From positions 3,472,001-3,536,000 of the forward strand of contig CAKKNE010000001.1 of the NCBI GenBank assembly GCA_918797485.1: DNA of 64,000 bases, written 5' to 3'. The stretch's first letter is position 1. Each line of letters begins with the position of its first letter. The stretch comes from Pelagomonas calceolata (taxonomy: Eukaryota > Sar > Pelagophyceae > Pelagomonadales > Pelagomonadaceae). The notes beneath the pieces are model-generated. The model made no database searches. It had not been told where the DNA came from and saw only the letters and a program-made list of their open reading frames with translations. Both the position numbers and the translations under genes were made by a program. Below are positions 43,386-52,964 of this stretch, piece after piece.

Positions 43386-46181
43386 TTATGCACTGCCAAA
43401 CACAGTCGTCACGGGGCAGTTCAAGCCGTCGTTGTAGTTTGTGACTGCGGAGGCGCCCATCCACGTCAGCGTCGCCGCCGGCGCATCCTTGCATTCCTTA
43501 TGATCATCGGTATTTGTACCGGTGTTCCAGCAATCGTCTGGTACAGTGATGGGCATCTGGAGCTCAAACATGCCAAATCCTTTGTTCGATGTGAAGAAGA
43601 AGCGCTGCTCGGTCGGCCCCAAGAAGCTATACCCAGCACCATACCCCGAGTCGTCCGAAGGCTCGTCGTCGTCCTCCTTGCTCCGCCAGTCGATGACGCT
43701 GGAGACGACTGCGTACGCTTGTGGCATTTTGTCTACTAACTTGACGATGAGCACCTCGTGCTGCTCGCCCAGCCCGAACAAATATAGACCTTCCGCTTCG
43801 TTGTCGTCCACATACGTTGATGAAGTACCGTACCTATCCGCGTCGTCTTCGTTCGCGGCCACGAAATCTAGCACGGCACCCTCGAAGACTGATTTCGAAA
43901 TACATAGATTGGAGGTCGTTTCGAATCTAGGCTCCCCAGCAATGTCCTCGACGAAATAAATGCCGCAGTTCCTCTCGTCCTTGCCCGGGGAACGGGCGTA
44001 GTAGTAATCATTTCCAATGACCGTACCAGCATTCGGCGTGTCGTAGACTAAGCTTCCAATGTCGATGCGCTTCTTCTTCGAGAACCACGACAGGTTGCCC
44101 CCAAATGAGCCAATGGCGTAGTTGTTCCCGTCCGCGCGTTCCCACATGGCCACGGCGTTGATGTGCCCATCAAAGTAGTCGATATTGTACTCTTTCTTGT
44201 ACTCGCCCGTCTGGAAGTCCCAACTTCTCAGACTGTATTCGTCGGCGTCCTCCCACCTTAGAACTTGTAAAGGTGCTGCCTTGTTTGGGTCGCAGTTGAC
44301 ACTATCAATAATGAAGGGCTGCCAGGACGGCGCGGCCGACGGCTCCATCGAAGGCTTTAATGTAGGCTCGTGCGTCTCCGAGAAGGTAGGGGCGTAGGTT
44401 GGCTCCGCGGAAGGGCCGATCGAGGGCGGCGCGGAGGGCCCATAGCTTGGCGCGACGGTCGGGCGGTCCGAGGGCTTGAGGGTCGGCTCGTAGGTGGGAG
44501 CGAGCGTGGGCTCGAAGGTCGGATCCACGGAAGGCGCGTAGGACGGCGCCGCTGTTGGTTTTGACGACGGTTGGGGCGTCGGCCGCGGGCTCGGCCCGGC
44601 CGAGGGTTCGTATGTTGGCAAATGGGTGGGTTCGAACGTCGGGTCGACCGTCGGGGAATAGCTCGGCGCATCGGACGGCCTCGGCGTCGGCGACGTCGAC
44701 GGCTCGTACGTGGGGTAGACCGTCGGTTCGAACGTGGGGTCCACAGTGGGGGCGTACGAGGGCTCCGGCGAGGGGCGCGACGTGGGCGCCGGTGACGGCT
44801 TCGGCGTCGGTGACGTCGAGGGCTCGTACGTGGGGTAGACCGTCGGCTCGAAGGTCGGGTCCACGGTTGGGGAATAGCTCGGCGCATCGGACGGCCTCGG
44901 CGTCGGCGAGACGGTCGGCTCATAGCTGGGCTCGTGCGTGGGCTCAAATGTGGGGTCGATACTTGGAGCGTAAGACGGATTTGCCGAGGGCCTCGAGGTG
45001 GGCGCCGGCGACGGCTTGGGTGTTGGCGCCTTGGAGGGCTCGTACGTCGGCATTTCGGTAGGCTCGATCGTCGGGTCCACAGAAGGCTGATAAGTGGGCG
45101 CCGCCGTCGGCCGCGGCTTGGGGGCCTTGGTAGGATCGTGCGTCGGCCGCGGCGTGGGCTCCTCCGTCTTCTCGACGGTGGGGGCGTAACTTGGGGAGGA
45201 CGTCGTCGGGAGCGCCGTGGGCGCGTCGGTGCCGAGCACGCCAAAGGGGCAATTTAACCCATCATTCGACGACGACTCCTCGGACGCGGCCTCGTAGCGC
45301 ACGATTGGTTGTGATGTGGTACATGTCGTATGACCGGAAACATCAGTACCTTCGTTCCAGCAGTCGTCGTCGACGGCAAACCCGAGGTCCAGCCCAAAGG
45401 TCCCCTTCCCACCATTTGAGGAAAAGAACACTGAAGTAACAGCATCATCACCATCGGACTTGAACATGTAGGCCGCGCCGAAGCCGCCGGACTCGCCTTC
45501 CTCCCCGGCACCCCACTCTACAGTACCTTCTAGAACAGCATAGGCGTCCGGGTGGCCGTCGTTATCCAATCGGATCACGACGACCTCGAAGTCCGCCCCC
45601 AGTCCCAGCAAGTAAGCGAGATCGTCGTCGCCGTCCTCGACGTACGAGACACCATCGGCCTCATCAACAGCAGCGAAATCCAAAACTGCCCCTTCGAATA
45701 AGGTGGATGAGAAGGCGACTTTGTCCGACGTGACTTGTGTCGGTGAATCCGAACCGATGTCCGTCACGAAGTGGATCGTCTCGCCGCCGTCCCGGCCGAG
45801 ATTCTTGCTATAGTAAAACGTGGCCCCGACGATCACCCCCGCATTGGGCGACGAGTATTTCAGCTGCCCGTCGAAACAAACCTTCTGGTCCTCGTCGAAG
45901 CGACACAGATAGCCCCCGAACGACGCGAAGAAGTACACATCATTATTATCGTCTACGAAGACGGCGGCGGCATTAATATGACCGTCGAACCAGTTGATCT
46001 TGAAGAGCTTCTCCCACTCGCCCTGGTCCAACTTTCGCAGCGTGTAGGCGTCGTTGTTGCCGTACATGAGGACTTGGAGCGGCACGCCGGACAGCGCGTC
46101 GCAGTCCTGCGGTGCTACCGCGCCGTCGGACCAGGCGGCGGCGGCCGCGCGGACGGCCAGCGCCGCTAAGAGCGTTCTCAT
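43386..46181 (-). CDS. secreted or surface protein with two homologous domains joined by a Pro/Thr-rich linker
   Basis: 931 aa with a cleavable-looking signal (MRTLLAALAVRAAAAAWS). The N-terminal domain (about 20-320) and the C-terminal domain (about 640-925) are copies of each other: PLQVLMYGNNDAYTLRKLD against PLQVLRWEDADEYSLRSWD; NWFDGHINAAAVF against DYFDGHINAVAMW; LFEGAVLDFAA against VFEGAVLDFVA; DDDCWNEGTD against PDDCWNTGTN; NDGLNCP in both. Between them lies a 310-residue PT-x-x-P linker (PTFEPT, PTYEPS, SYAPT), typical of stramenopile cell-wall and frustule-associated proteins. The domain is not recognised; it has the look of a beta-propeller. Extracellular location is inferred from signal and linker. 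Confidence 0.7.
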   Translation of the reverse strand: MRTLLAALAVRAAAAAWSDGAVAPQDCDALSGVPLQVLMYGNNDAYTLRKLDQGEWEKLFKINWFDGHINAAAVFVDDNNDVYFFASFGGYLCRFDEDQKVCFDGQLKYSSPNAGVIVGATFYYSKNLGRDGGETIHFVTDIGSDSPTQVTSDKVAFSSTLFEGAVLDFAAVDEADGVSYVEDGDDDLAYLLGLGADFEVVVIRLDNDGHPDAYAVLEGTVEWGAGEEGESGGFGAAYMFKSDGDDAVTSVFFSSNGGKGTFGLDLGFAVDDDCWNEGTDVSGHTTCTTSQPIVRYEAASEESSSNDGLNCPFGVLGTDAPTALPTTSSPSYAPTVEKTEEPTPRPTHDPTKAPKPRPTAAPTYQPSVDPTIEPTEMPTYEPSKAPTPKPSPAPTSRPSANPSYAPSIDPTFEPTHEPSYEPTVSPTPRPSDAPSYSPTVDPTFEPTVYPTYEPSTSPTPKPSPAPTSRPSPEPSYAPTVDPTFEPTVYPTYEPSTSPTPRPSDAPSYSPTVDPTFEPTHLPTYEPSAGPSPRPTPQPSSKPTAAPSYAPSVDPTFEPTLAPTYEPTLKPSDRPTVAPSYGPSAPPSIGPSAEPTYAPTFSETHEPTLKPSMEPSAAPSWQPFIIDSVNCDPNKAAPLQVLRWEDADEYSLRSWDFQTGEYKKEYNIDYFDGHINAVAMWERADGNNYAIGSFGGNLSWFSKKKRIDIGSLVYDTPNAGTVIGNDYYYARSPGKDERNCGIYFVEDIAGEPRFETTSNLCISKSVFEGAVLDFVAANEDDADRYGTSSTYVDDNEAEGLYLFGLGEQHEVLIVKLVDKMPQAYAVVSSVIDWRSKEDDDEPSDDSGYGAGYSFLGPTEQRFFFTSNKGFGMFELQMPITVPDDCWNTGTNTDDHKECKDAPAATLTWMGASAVTNYNDGLNCPVTTVFGSA

Positions 46182-46883
46182 CGTGCCGTCGGGGCTGCCC
46201 CTAGCGCCTCATACCGCGCGCCGTCGCGCGCCGTTTCACCCCTGTCCGGTCCAAAAGTTGGGCGCTTTGGCTAGTGGGTTTTTCGTTGAACCCCCGCCGC
46301 CGGGGCTGCCATTGGGACCCGTGGGTCCGGCGCGACCTTTCGTCGCGGGCCGCGCGGAGGCTTGGGCGGTTTTGTTTGCCGCGCGGTGCTGTCCGCGCGT
46401 GTGCGCGGTTTGCGAAGCGGTTGCGGACGCCGCCGCTGCGTGCAGCAGCGCTGGAGTGTTGGGTCCTCGTCGACGCTTCTTGCTGGCCGTTTCTTAAAAA
46501 CCTGTTTTGGCAACTGCTCTCAAGCACTTTGTAAAACGGCAGCCAAAAAGGCAATTACGGCACGCTGCCGTGGCTGTAAAGGCGCTGGAAACGGTCTCAC
46601 AGCCGAACGCGCCACAGTCAGCCCGAGAAACCGCGCGTGCGGCAGTTCGCGCATTCACCAGCGGCCAATTCGGCAAAACGCAGTTTGGCCTCAAAAAACG
46701 GCCGCACCGCCGCGCCAGTGCATTATTCCCACAGGAAGCCGCAGCCCAGCCCAGGGTCGCGCTGCGGAACCAAGTTTCCGCGCGCCGGCCGCCCGGAAAT
46801 TCAAACACCGTGCGTCAGTTGCGGGCCTGCACCGTAGCCGCGGCATCGACGCCGAGTAACCGCGGAACGGCGGCTTGGAACCC
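46182..46883. other. 702-bp divergent intergenic region
   Basis: Between the surface-protein gene and the CXC gene. No upstream near-palindrome and no repeat copy found. A frame at 46507-46932 is open but low in conserved content and overlaps the CXC start. Pro/Arg-rich shadow frames only. Confidence 0.45.
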
Positions 46884-47942
46884 ATGTTGCAGGACGACTC
46901 ATCAACAAGCTCCGACGACGCGCCGCTCGTGACCCAGGACAGCCTCCCCGAGCCGACCAAGCTCCGCGACGTCTGTAGGTGCAAGAACTCCAAGTGCCTG
47001 AAGCGCTACTGCGTCTGTTTTGAGAGGGGCGACGCGTGTAGGGACACCTGCGAGTGCGTGAACTGCGAGAACACGAAAGATAGCGCCGTAGCGAAGCAGC
47101 AGCGGAGAGCCGCCGCCTCTAGAAAACGGAAAGTGACGGAAGGTGGCTGCACCTGCAAGAAGAGCCGGTGTTTGAAGCGGTACTGCGACTGCTTCCGGGC
47201 GGGCATCAAGTGCGTGGCCGAGTGCAAGTGCATCGACTGCCAGAACGGCCGGCCCGCGGGGGCGGTACCCATGGCACCACGGGCGCCGCCTCCACTCATG
47301 ACCCTGCCGCCGTCGCCGCACCCGCTGAAGCGCGCGGCGACGGCGCCGCCGGCGCCCACCCCAAACAAGGTCTCGGCCGCCGAGGCGCTCCAGGCCCTGT
47401 TCGCCGCGACGCCGGCGCCCGCCGCGCGCTTCGTGGACAGCGACGCGCGGCCGGCGTCGCCCTTCTTGGCGATTGGCGAGCCGGGCGTGACTGTTGTCGG
47501 TCCGGCGAAATCGCCCTTGGAGCGCTCCGCGACGCAAGTGACGGAAGATCGGGACTCCCCGAAGTCCGTCCTCGCGTCGCTCGAGACGACGCGCTTCTGC
47601 CACTTCGTGAGCGACGCGCCCCTGGGCGTGGTGCTCGAGGGCACGGACGACGGGGGCGTCGTCGTGAAGAGCGTGACGCCTGACGGTTTGATATGGCGTC
47701 CGTACTTTGTTTTTCTTGAACGTGATGTGGTCGCGTCGATGGCGTCTTCATGACCACGAGAGCGTCTACTCACGGGTCGCGTCTACGCAGGCGCGGCGGA
47801 GGCGCGCTTCGGCGTCAAGGTCGGCGAGCGCGTCTGGCGCGTGAACGGCCGCGCCGTCGGCGAGGCGCTCAACTTCCAGGGCGTCATCGAGCTGTGCCGG
47901 CGGCGCCCGGTGGCGCTCGACCTCGTGGGCGCCGAGGCCTAG
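46884..47942 (+). CDS. CXC (tesmin/LIN54-type) DNA-binding protein with a C-terminal PDZ-like domain, two exons
   Basis: Exons 46884-47685 and 47791-47942 give 317 aa. Two CXC motifs (CRCKNSKCLKRYCVCFE... and CTCKKSRCLKRYCDCFR...), each with nine-cysteine pattern, are separated by the basic linker QQRRAAASRKRKVTE; this CRC module binds CHR-type promoter sites in LIN54 and TSO1. After a Pro-rich linker the C-terminus is PDZ-like: FVSDAPLGVVLEG, VVVKSVTPDG joined across the intron to AAEARFGVKVGERVWRVNG. The splice (GT-AG, phase 1) restores this domain, which supports the model. A CXC-PDZ combination is unusual. Confidence 0.75.
47686..47790 (+). repeat. introner-like intron of the CXC gene
   Basis: 105 nt, GT-AG. 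Core CGATGGCGT at 47737-47745, gene sense, within GTCGCGTCGATGGCGTC. Confidence 0.7.
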
Positions 47943-48069
47943 GCCACCACCCCCCACCCGCGCGTGGACCCGCGCAAGTCTAACAACGGCCAATTAGAGC
48001 TACTATGTACAGGGGCGGTGGCGGTCGCCCGAGTCATACGACGAACGTCGACGCGAGAGAGAAGGAAAG

Positions 48070-48786
48070 TCAGGACTCGTAGAGCTCCCTCCTAACAACG
48101 CCCACGAAGGGCAGCGACCGCAGCTTGCCGCCCCAGTCCATGCCGTACCCGACGACGAACTCGTCGGGGCAGACCGCGCCCACGTAGTCCGGCCGGATGT
48201 CGGCCTGGCGCCGGCTTACTTTATCTAGTAGAACGCAGGTCTTCACGGATGCCGCGTTTCTTTGCGAAATCAGTAGTTTGAGCGACGCCAGCGTGCGGCC
48301 CGAGTCGCAGATCTCGTCGACCAGTAACACATGCTTGCCCGCGAGCGCCGTGTCCGCGTCCTTCTTGATGCGCACGTTGCCGCTGCTTACGGTACCTAAC
48401 CCGTACGAACTTGCGGAAATAAAGTCGAGCTGGTGCTGCGTGTCGATCTTTCGCGACAGATCCGCGAGGAACATGAAGACGCCGTCCATCAAACCGACAA
48501 TGACCACGTCGCGCCCCGCGTAGTCCCGGGAAATCTGCGTCGCGAGGGACCCGACCATCTGCTCGATTTGGTGTTCCGAGAAGAGCACGTCCGCCGCTAA
48601 TAGATCAGAAGCCCAGTGGTCGGTGGGGTTCGTCTTCCGCGGTTCCAGGGCTGCCACTCGTCTTTCTAATGCTTCTAATCGGTCCTCTTTCTTACTGTCG
48701 CACGCCGCGGCCGTGGTGGCTGTGAGGGCGGCGGCCGCGGGCATGGCCAGGCGGCGGGCCGTCGTGGCGAGGAGGCGCGCGGCCAT
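48070..48786 (-). CDS. hypoxanthine phosphoribosyltransferase
   Basis: 238 aa. PRPP-binding loop VLLVDEICDSGRT (family consensus VDEI-x-D-[ST]-G-x-T), VIVGLMDGVFMF for the first loop, and DFVVGYGMDWGGKLRSLPFVG at the end. Purine salvage: converts hypoxanthine or guanine with PRPP to IMP or GMP. The N-terminus (MAARLLATTARRLAMPAAAA) is a mitochondrial or plastid-type leader, followed by a short coiled coil (KKEDRLEALERRVAALE), so an organellar form is likely. Located between the CXC gene (convergent) and the LRR gene (divergent). Confidence 0.88.
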   Translation of the reverse strand: MAARLLATTARRLAMPAAAALTATTAAACDSKKEDRLEALERRVAALEPRKTNPTDHWASDLLAADVLFSEHQIEQMVGSLATQISRDYAGRDVVIVGLMDGVFMFLADLSRKIDTQHQLDFISASSYGLGTVSSGNVRIKKDADTALAGKHVLLVDEICDSGRTLASLKLLISQRNAASVKTCVLLDKVSRRQADIRPDYVGAVCPDEFVVGYGMDWGGKLRSLPFVGVVRRELYES

Positions 48787-49187
48787 TTTTCTTGCCTTTT
48801 ATCGCGCGCGCGACGACAGGGCTGCAGCACTTGGGTGTAGCACTGCTGGTTGCGGACTCTCCGGTGTGTCGCTGCAGCAGCGATCGGTGTGAGCGGCGGA
48901 GCAGCGTCTGGGTGAGCGATCTGATGGCAAGAGGGCGTCGGGGTGAGCGCGCGCGGCAGTCCTTTGCACCTTGCAAGATGATGGCCAAGCAGTGAGAGCG
49001 CGAAGGCCCGCCGCTGAACACCCGCCTAGACCCTCGCGCACGCCTGCCACCACGTAGTCGGAGCCACACGGAAGCTTGTTTTTGCTGAAACGCGCGGGGG
49101 CAGCATCTCATCTCCAGGCGGGCGCTGCACAAAGGCAGAGCCGGACCGCGTCTCAAAACCGAGCCGAGGCTGCCCGACGCACGCAGA
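48787..49187. other. 401-bp divergent intergenic region
   Basis: Between HPRT and the LRR gene. No copy of the upstream motif seen; nothing else recognised. Confidence 0.4.
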
Positions 49188-50330
49188 ATGGCGCCCTCCG
49201 CCATCAGCAAGTTCAGCAACTACGCCGCGTCGCAAGGCCGGCCCGACCTCGCCGAGCTGCTTCCCACCGAGGAGGGCGCCCCCGTCGTCATCGAATTGGG
49301 CGCGGCGAACGCGTCGCGACTGTTGGATGACGAGGACGCTGAAGTGATCGCGGAGGGCTCGAAGGACGCGGGATTGTGGATCGAGAAAGTCGCGCTGCCG
49401 CACCATTCGGTGGGCGACGCCGGCGCTGCCCATCTGGCCAAGCTGTCCATGTGCAAGGCGCTCGATCTCACGGCCAATGGTTTATCAGCGAAGGGCCTCG
49501 AGGCCATCACCGAAGCCATGACCGGCGTCACCTCCCTCAAACTGGGCTGGAACGCCTTAGGAAGGGCGGGCGGCGAGATCGTCGCAAAGGCTATGGGTCG
49601 GCCGGGCTGCCCCCTGAAGGAACTGGACCTGAGCCATTGCGAAATCGACGCGCCCGGGTTAATAGCCATCTGCGCGGTTTTGAGACATGAGGAGACGGCG
49701 CCGCCCATCGAAATCCTGGACCTGGGCAGCAACAAGCTCTTCTGCGAGACGCACGAGGACGTCGCGAAACAAGTGTCCACTTGTGTCGGCCTGAACAAAA
49801 CGCTGAAAGTCCTGAGACTGCGCAATTTGAGATTCGACGACGCCTGCGCCGGCTACATCAGCGACGCTATTCGAGTAAACAAGTCGTTGACCGAAGTTGA
49901 TTTATCTGCGAATAGAATATGCGCGGCCGGCGCCGCGGCGTTAGCTGGGGCGTTGTACGATGCTTGCTTTACCGCAAGACGCAAGCAGATGGAGCCCGAA
50001 CCGCCCCTGAAGAAGCTGGACCTCTCGCGCAATGTGGTGGGAGACGGCGGCGCCGCGGCTTTGGCGGAGATGATCGCCGCCGACCCTTCTCTCACAGAGT
50101 TGCGGGTCTGCAACAACGGCATCCGGGACGAGGGCGGGGCCGCTCTCGCGACCGCGTGCCTCGCGAAGACGCATCTCGAGTACCTGGCCATGTGGGGCAA
50201 CACGTTCGGGCCCAAGGCCTGCGCGGCCATCGACCACCTGGACAACGGGGACCACGACGCGTTCGTGGATCTGGACGTCCGGACTTATGAGGTAGACGGC
50301 AAGCTCAAGGCGTCGCGGGCGAATAAGTAG
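49188..50330 (+). CDS. ribonuclease inhibitor-type leucine-rich repeat protein (LRRC34-like)
   Basis: 380 aa with at least seven LRRs of the RI/NLRC3 type: KALDLTANGLSAKGLEAITE, TSLKLGWNALGRAGGEIVA, KELDLSHCEIDAPGLIAICA, KLDLSRNVVGDGGAAALAE, ELRVCNNGIRDEGGAALATA. The C-terminal segment HLEYLAMWGNTFGPKACAAI, FVDLDVRTYEVDGKLKASRA resembles LRRC34. Ligand unknown; such arrays bind protein partners. Overlaps the end of the convergent hydrolase gene by 26 bp. Confidence 0.7.
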   Translation: MAPSAISKFSNYAASQGRPDLAELLPTEEGAPVVIELGAANASRLLDDEDAEVIAEGSKDAGLWIEKVALPHHSVGDAGAAHLAKLSMCKALDLTANGLSAKGLEAITEAMTGVTSLKLGWNALGRAGGEIVAKAMGRPGCPLKELDLSHCEIDAPGLIAICAVLRHEETAPPIEILDLGSNKLFCETHEDVAKQVSTCVGLNKTLKVLRLRNLRFDDACAGYISDAIRVNKSLTEVDLSANRICAAGAAALAGALYDACFTARRKQMEPEPPLKKLDLSRNVVGDGGAAALAEMIAADPSLTELRVCNNGIRDEGGAALATACLAKTHLEYLAMWGNTFGPKACAAIDHLDNGDHDAFVDLDVRTYEVDGKLKASRANK

Positions 50331-51485
50331 CAATTCTTAAACTCGAATTCGAGACGTCGCCGAAGGCCCGCCTCGCGAACGCCGAGCCGTCCATGAGCCG
50401 CCTTCTAGCGAAAGAACGGAAGCTGTTCAGCACCTGGACGGGCCGCGGCGAGTTGTGCGTGCCGGGGAAGAGGACGAGCTCGCCGCGGCGCGTCGCCTCG
50501 TGTAAAGTCTCGGCGTGTTTGACGGGTACGAGGTCGTCTTCATGAGCTCCGGCGAAGAGCACCGGTGTCATTGCAAGTTTTTTGCATACCTCGTCGACGC
50601 GCCGCTCCCGCGGGTCCCAGCCCGCCACCCTCTTAACTTCGACGAACGCCGCGTCGAGGACGCGGCGCCGGAAGGCCCGCGGCAGCGCCGGCGCTCTCCT
50701 CTCAAACAGCCCCTCGCAGGCGTCACTTAAATTCGAAAAGGCCGAATCCGCAATAACGCCGCGGACCGGCGCGTCGTTCATTTCGGCCTCGCGCGCGTAT
50801 CCTAAACAGGCCACGGCGCCGGCCGACCGCCCCCACAACAAAATGTGGTCGATCTTCGCCTCCTTGCGCAGCCAGTCGACGCACGCCGCGACGTCCGCTA
50901 TTTCATAATCGCCGCCTAAGGACCCGACGTCGCCGTCGCTCCGCCCCTGGGCCGTCGTGTCCACGGCCAGGAGGGACGCGCCGATGGCGCACGCAACTGA
51001 TAAAGGTGCGTCGGCGGCCTCGGCCCGGCTCGACCCGGCGCCGTGCACGTAGACTATTGCTGGGCGCGGTTCCAGGTACCTGCGTGGGACGAATCCGTCA
51101 TGAAAACGTAGGCGCCGCGTTGACGCCATCGCCGCGACGGCGCAAAGAGGACGCCGCATCAGCACGTCGCGCCGGTCTTGGCCCACGTCTTCGCCGTCGA
51201 CCAGAACGACGCGTGCAGCCGGAGGCCGCGGCGGTTCGTCAGCACGACGTCCTCGCGCGTGACGATGAGCCCCTCGCGGCCCGTGCGGCTCGGCCCCAGC
51301 GCGTCTCGCCCGTAGGCGCGGCGCGGCGGCCGCGCGAGGGCCTGCACGGCCGTCTGCACGAAGTGCTTCTCGACGAGGCTCGGCGCGAGGCTGCAGGCGA
51401 GCGACGAGAGGTAGCTTTCTTGCTCTTGTGGTGGTTCGTCCGTCGCGTGCGCGTCGATTTGTCCTGCGCCGAGGCAGGCGCCCAT
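50305..51485 (-). CDS. alpha/beta hydrolase, membrane-anchored, two exons
   Basis: Exons 51485-51187 and 51079-50305 give 357 aa. The start MGACLGAGQ is a myristoylation/palmitoylation signal, suggesting a membrane-attached serine hydrolase of the ABHD type. Exon 1 ends in the conserved LTNRRGLRLHASFW stretch; exon 2 opens with YLEPRPAIVYVHGAGSSR, whose HG is the oxyanion region. The nucleophile elbow is LWGRSAGAVA (GxSxG), the acid follows in GAHEDDLVPVKHA, and the His is in FPGTHNSPRP. The substrate is unknown. The intron begins GTGGGCC and ends CGCAG; a second donor 21 nt later (after 51166) keeps the frame. A longer start at 51539 is possible. Confidence 0.75.
51080..51186 (-). repeat. 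introner-like intron of the alpha/beta hydrolase gene
   Basis: 107 nt, GT-AG, with CGTGGG at the donor inverted as CCCACG before the acceptor. Core CGATGGCGT in gene sense (plus coordinates 51123-51131). Its removal restores the hydrolase frame and homology. Confidence 0.75.
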
Positions 51486-51560
51486 CGCGCGATGTATGGG
51501 GCGCGTCGCAGCGTCAGGCTGCCCGGCCGTCTCTCGCACAGGACCAAACGATTTTTGCTT

Positions 51561-51585
51561 ACTAGTGCCTTACATGTGCGCTAGC
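51561..51585 (-). promoter_or_regulatory. recurrent upstream near-palindrome, copy 11
   Basis: Plus strand ACTAGTGCCT then TACATGTGCGCTAGC; 75 bp before the hydrolase ATG and 158 bp before the divergent NCBP3 ATG. Confidence 0.55.
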
Positions 51586-51743
51586 GGCCATCTATAATCG
51601 CTTTTCGAGCTCGCGCCGGCGCGGAGACAGCAAGAGTCTTAAGTACGACTCGTTGTAGCCTTTGTAGGCCTCGCCAGAGCGCGGGTCGCTGACAACTGTG
51701 CGAGCTCGTACTCCAACACACATATCAATCTACTCTCAGCAGC

Positions 51744-52952
51744 ATGGATGCTGAGCCCGCAGCCGCCGAGCCTGCCGCAGAGCCCCCCGCTGGTGAGCCG
51801 GACGCGGCCGGTGATGGCCTCGGCGTCGATGGCATGGACGAGGCCCCCGCCGAAGGCATGGACGCCGCCGCGCGCTTAGGTTTGCCCGTCAAGACGGCCG
51901 AAGAGGAAGCAAAAGAAAAGGAGGACGCCGAGCTGCGAGACCTCAAAAAACAAGTGCTAGAAGAAGAAAAGCGGAAACGGGCGGAGCGCTTCAACATGGA
52001 GGTCGACGAACCGGAGAAGAAGGACGAGCCCTGGGCGCCGCCCGACGGCGTGCCCTGGTCGCTCTTCAAGAAGCAGCAGCTCGACGCCAAGCGGAAACCG
52101 AGCAGGGGCCCCGCCATCACGACGGGCTTCGACATCTCCACGGCCGAAGAACGGGCCAAGGCCGCTTCACGTCTCGCGAAGTTCGACCCGGAAGCCGCCG
52201 AAAAGTTGCAAAAAGAACAACAGGAGAAAGATGAGGAGTTCGCGCAGCGGGCGAAAAGACTGGCGCGCTTCGGCGGCCAGGATTTGGGGGAACACGGGGC
52301 CGCTTGGACTAGGTTTGAGGCGGAAGCTTTGAGGCCTTTGAAACTGTCGGCCGAGGAACTGCTAGCTGATGATCCTGATCGTACTGATGGAGACGCGCAG
52401 GCGACGGAGAAATTACATCTGCGAGTATTGCCAGTTGATAGGCAGGTCTTCAAGAAGCTGCGGAGTAATGATTTGGAGGGCCATTTCTCGGCCTACGGCG
52501 CGTCGTACGTCGAATGGCTCGGGGAACAATCCGCGAACGTCTGGTTCCCGGACGCCGACAACGCGGCACGGGCGAAACTGGCCCTCGCCGCCGAGATTCC
52601 CGCGGCGCCCTTCGGCGACGTCGACCTGAGCGGGTGGCGCCTCGCGAAAATAGAAAAAACGAAAGGAGACAAGTGGGGCAAGCGAGGGACAGCCGCGCGC
52701 TGCCTCGTGCGCTTCGGCGGTTCAAATGATGTGCTCGCCGAGAAGCCGAAGTTCGCGAACCCGGACCCGACGAAAAGAGGCAAATTCAAGGCGCCGAAGA
52801 AGAAGCGCGGCCGCGGCAAGCGCAAGATGAACCCGGAGAAGGTCGTCGGGAGCATCGAGGGCGGCCTCGGGGCGTCGCGGGGCTACGGGACGCCGCTCGA
52901 TTTCGGGGATTCGGAGCCGGCGGCGAAGCGGTCCAAAGGTGGTGAGGAGTAA
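51744..52952 (+). CDS. NCBP3: nuclear cap-binding protein subunit 3 (NCBP3-like)
   Basis: 402 aa. The RNA-cap-binding domain is marked by EGHFSAYGASYVEWLGEQSA, then NVWFPDADNAARAKLALAAE (NCBP3: F-x-x-YGPSYIEWLDDSSCNVVF), after an acidic N-terminus (DAEPAAAEPAAEP...) and a coiled coil (about 50-175). A basic C-terminus (KFKAPKKKRGRGKRKMNP) is likely a nuclear localisation signal. NCBP3 joins CBP80 in an alternative cap-binding complex that links mRNA export and processing. Convergent with the lumenal protein gene, 12 bp apart. Confidence 0.82.
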   Translation: MDAEPAAAEPAAEPPAGEPDAAGDGLGVDGMDEAPAEGMDAAARLGLPVKTAEEEAKEKEDAELRDLKKQVLEEEKRKRAERFNMEVDEPEKKDEPWAPPDGVPWSLFKKQQLDAKRKPSRGPAITTGFDISTAEERAKAASRLAKFDPEAAEKLQKEQQEKDEEFAQRAKRLARFGGQDLGEHGAAWTRFEAEALRPLKLSAEELLADDPDRTDGDAQATEKLHLRVLPVDRQVFKKLRSNDLEGHFSAYGASYVEWLGEQSANVWFPDADNAARAKLALAAEIPAAPFGDVDLSGWRLAKIEKTKGDKWGKRGTAARCLVRFGGSNDVLAEKPKFANPDPTKRGKFKAPKKKRGRGKRKMNPEKVVGSIEGGLGASRGYGTPLDFGDSEPAAKRSKGGEE

Positions 52953-52964
52953 ATTACAACACAC

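Noticed and set aside
44357-45244. 295-aa Arg/Pro-rich frame inside the PT linker region
   Set aside because: Frame-shifted reading of the PTxxP repeats; low complexity only.
46507-46932. 141-aa open frame on the plus strand before the CXC gene
   Set aside because: Composition follows GC-rich random frame; it overlaps the true CXC start in another frame.
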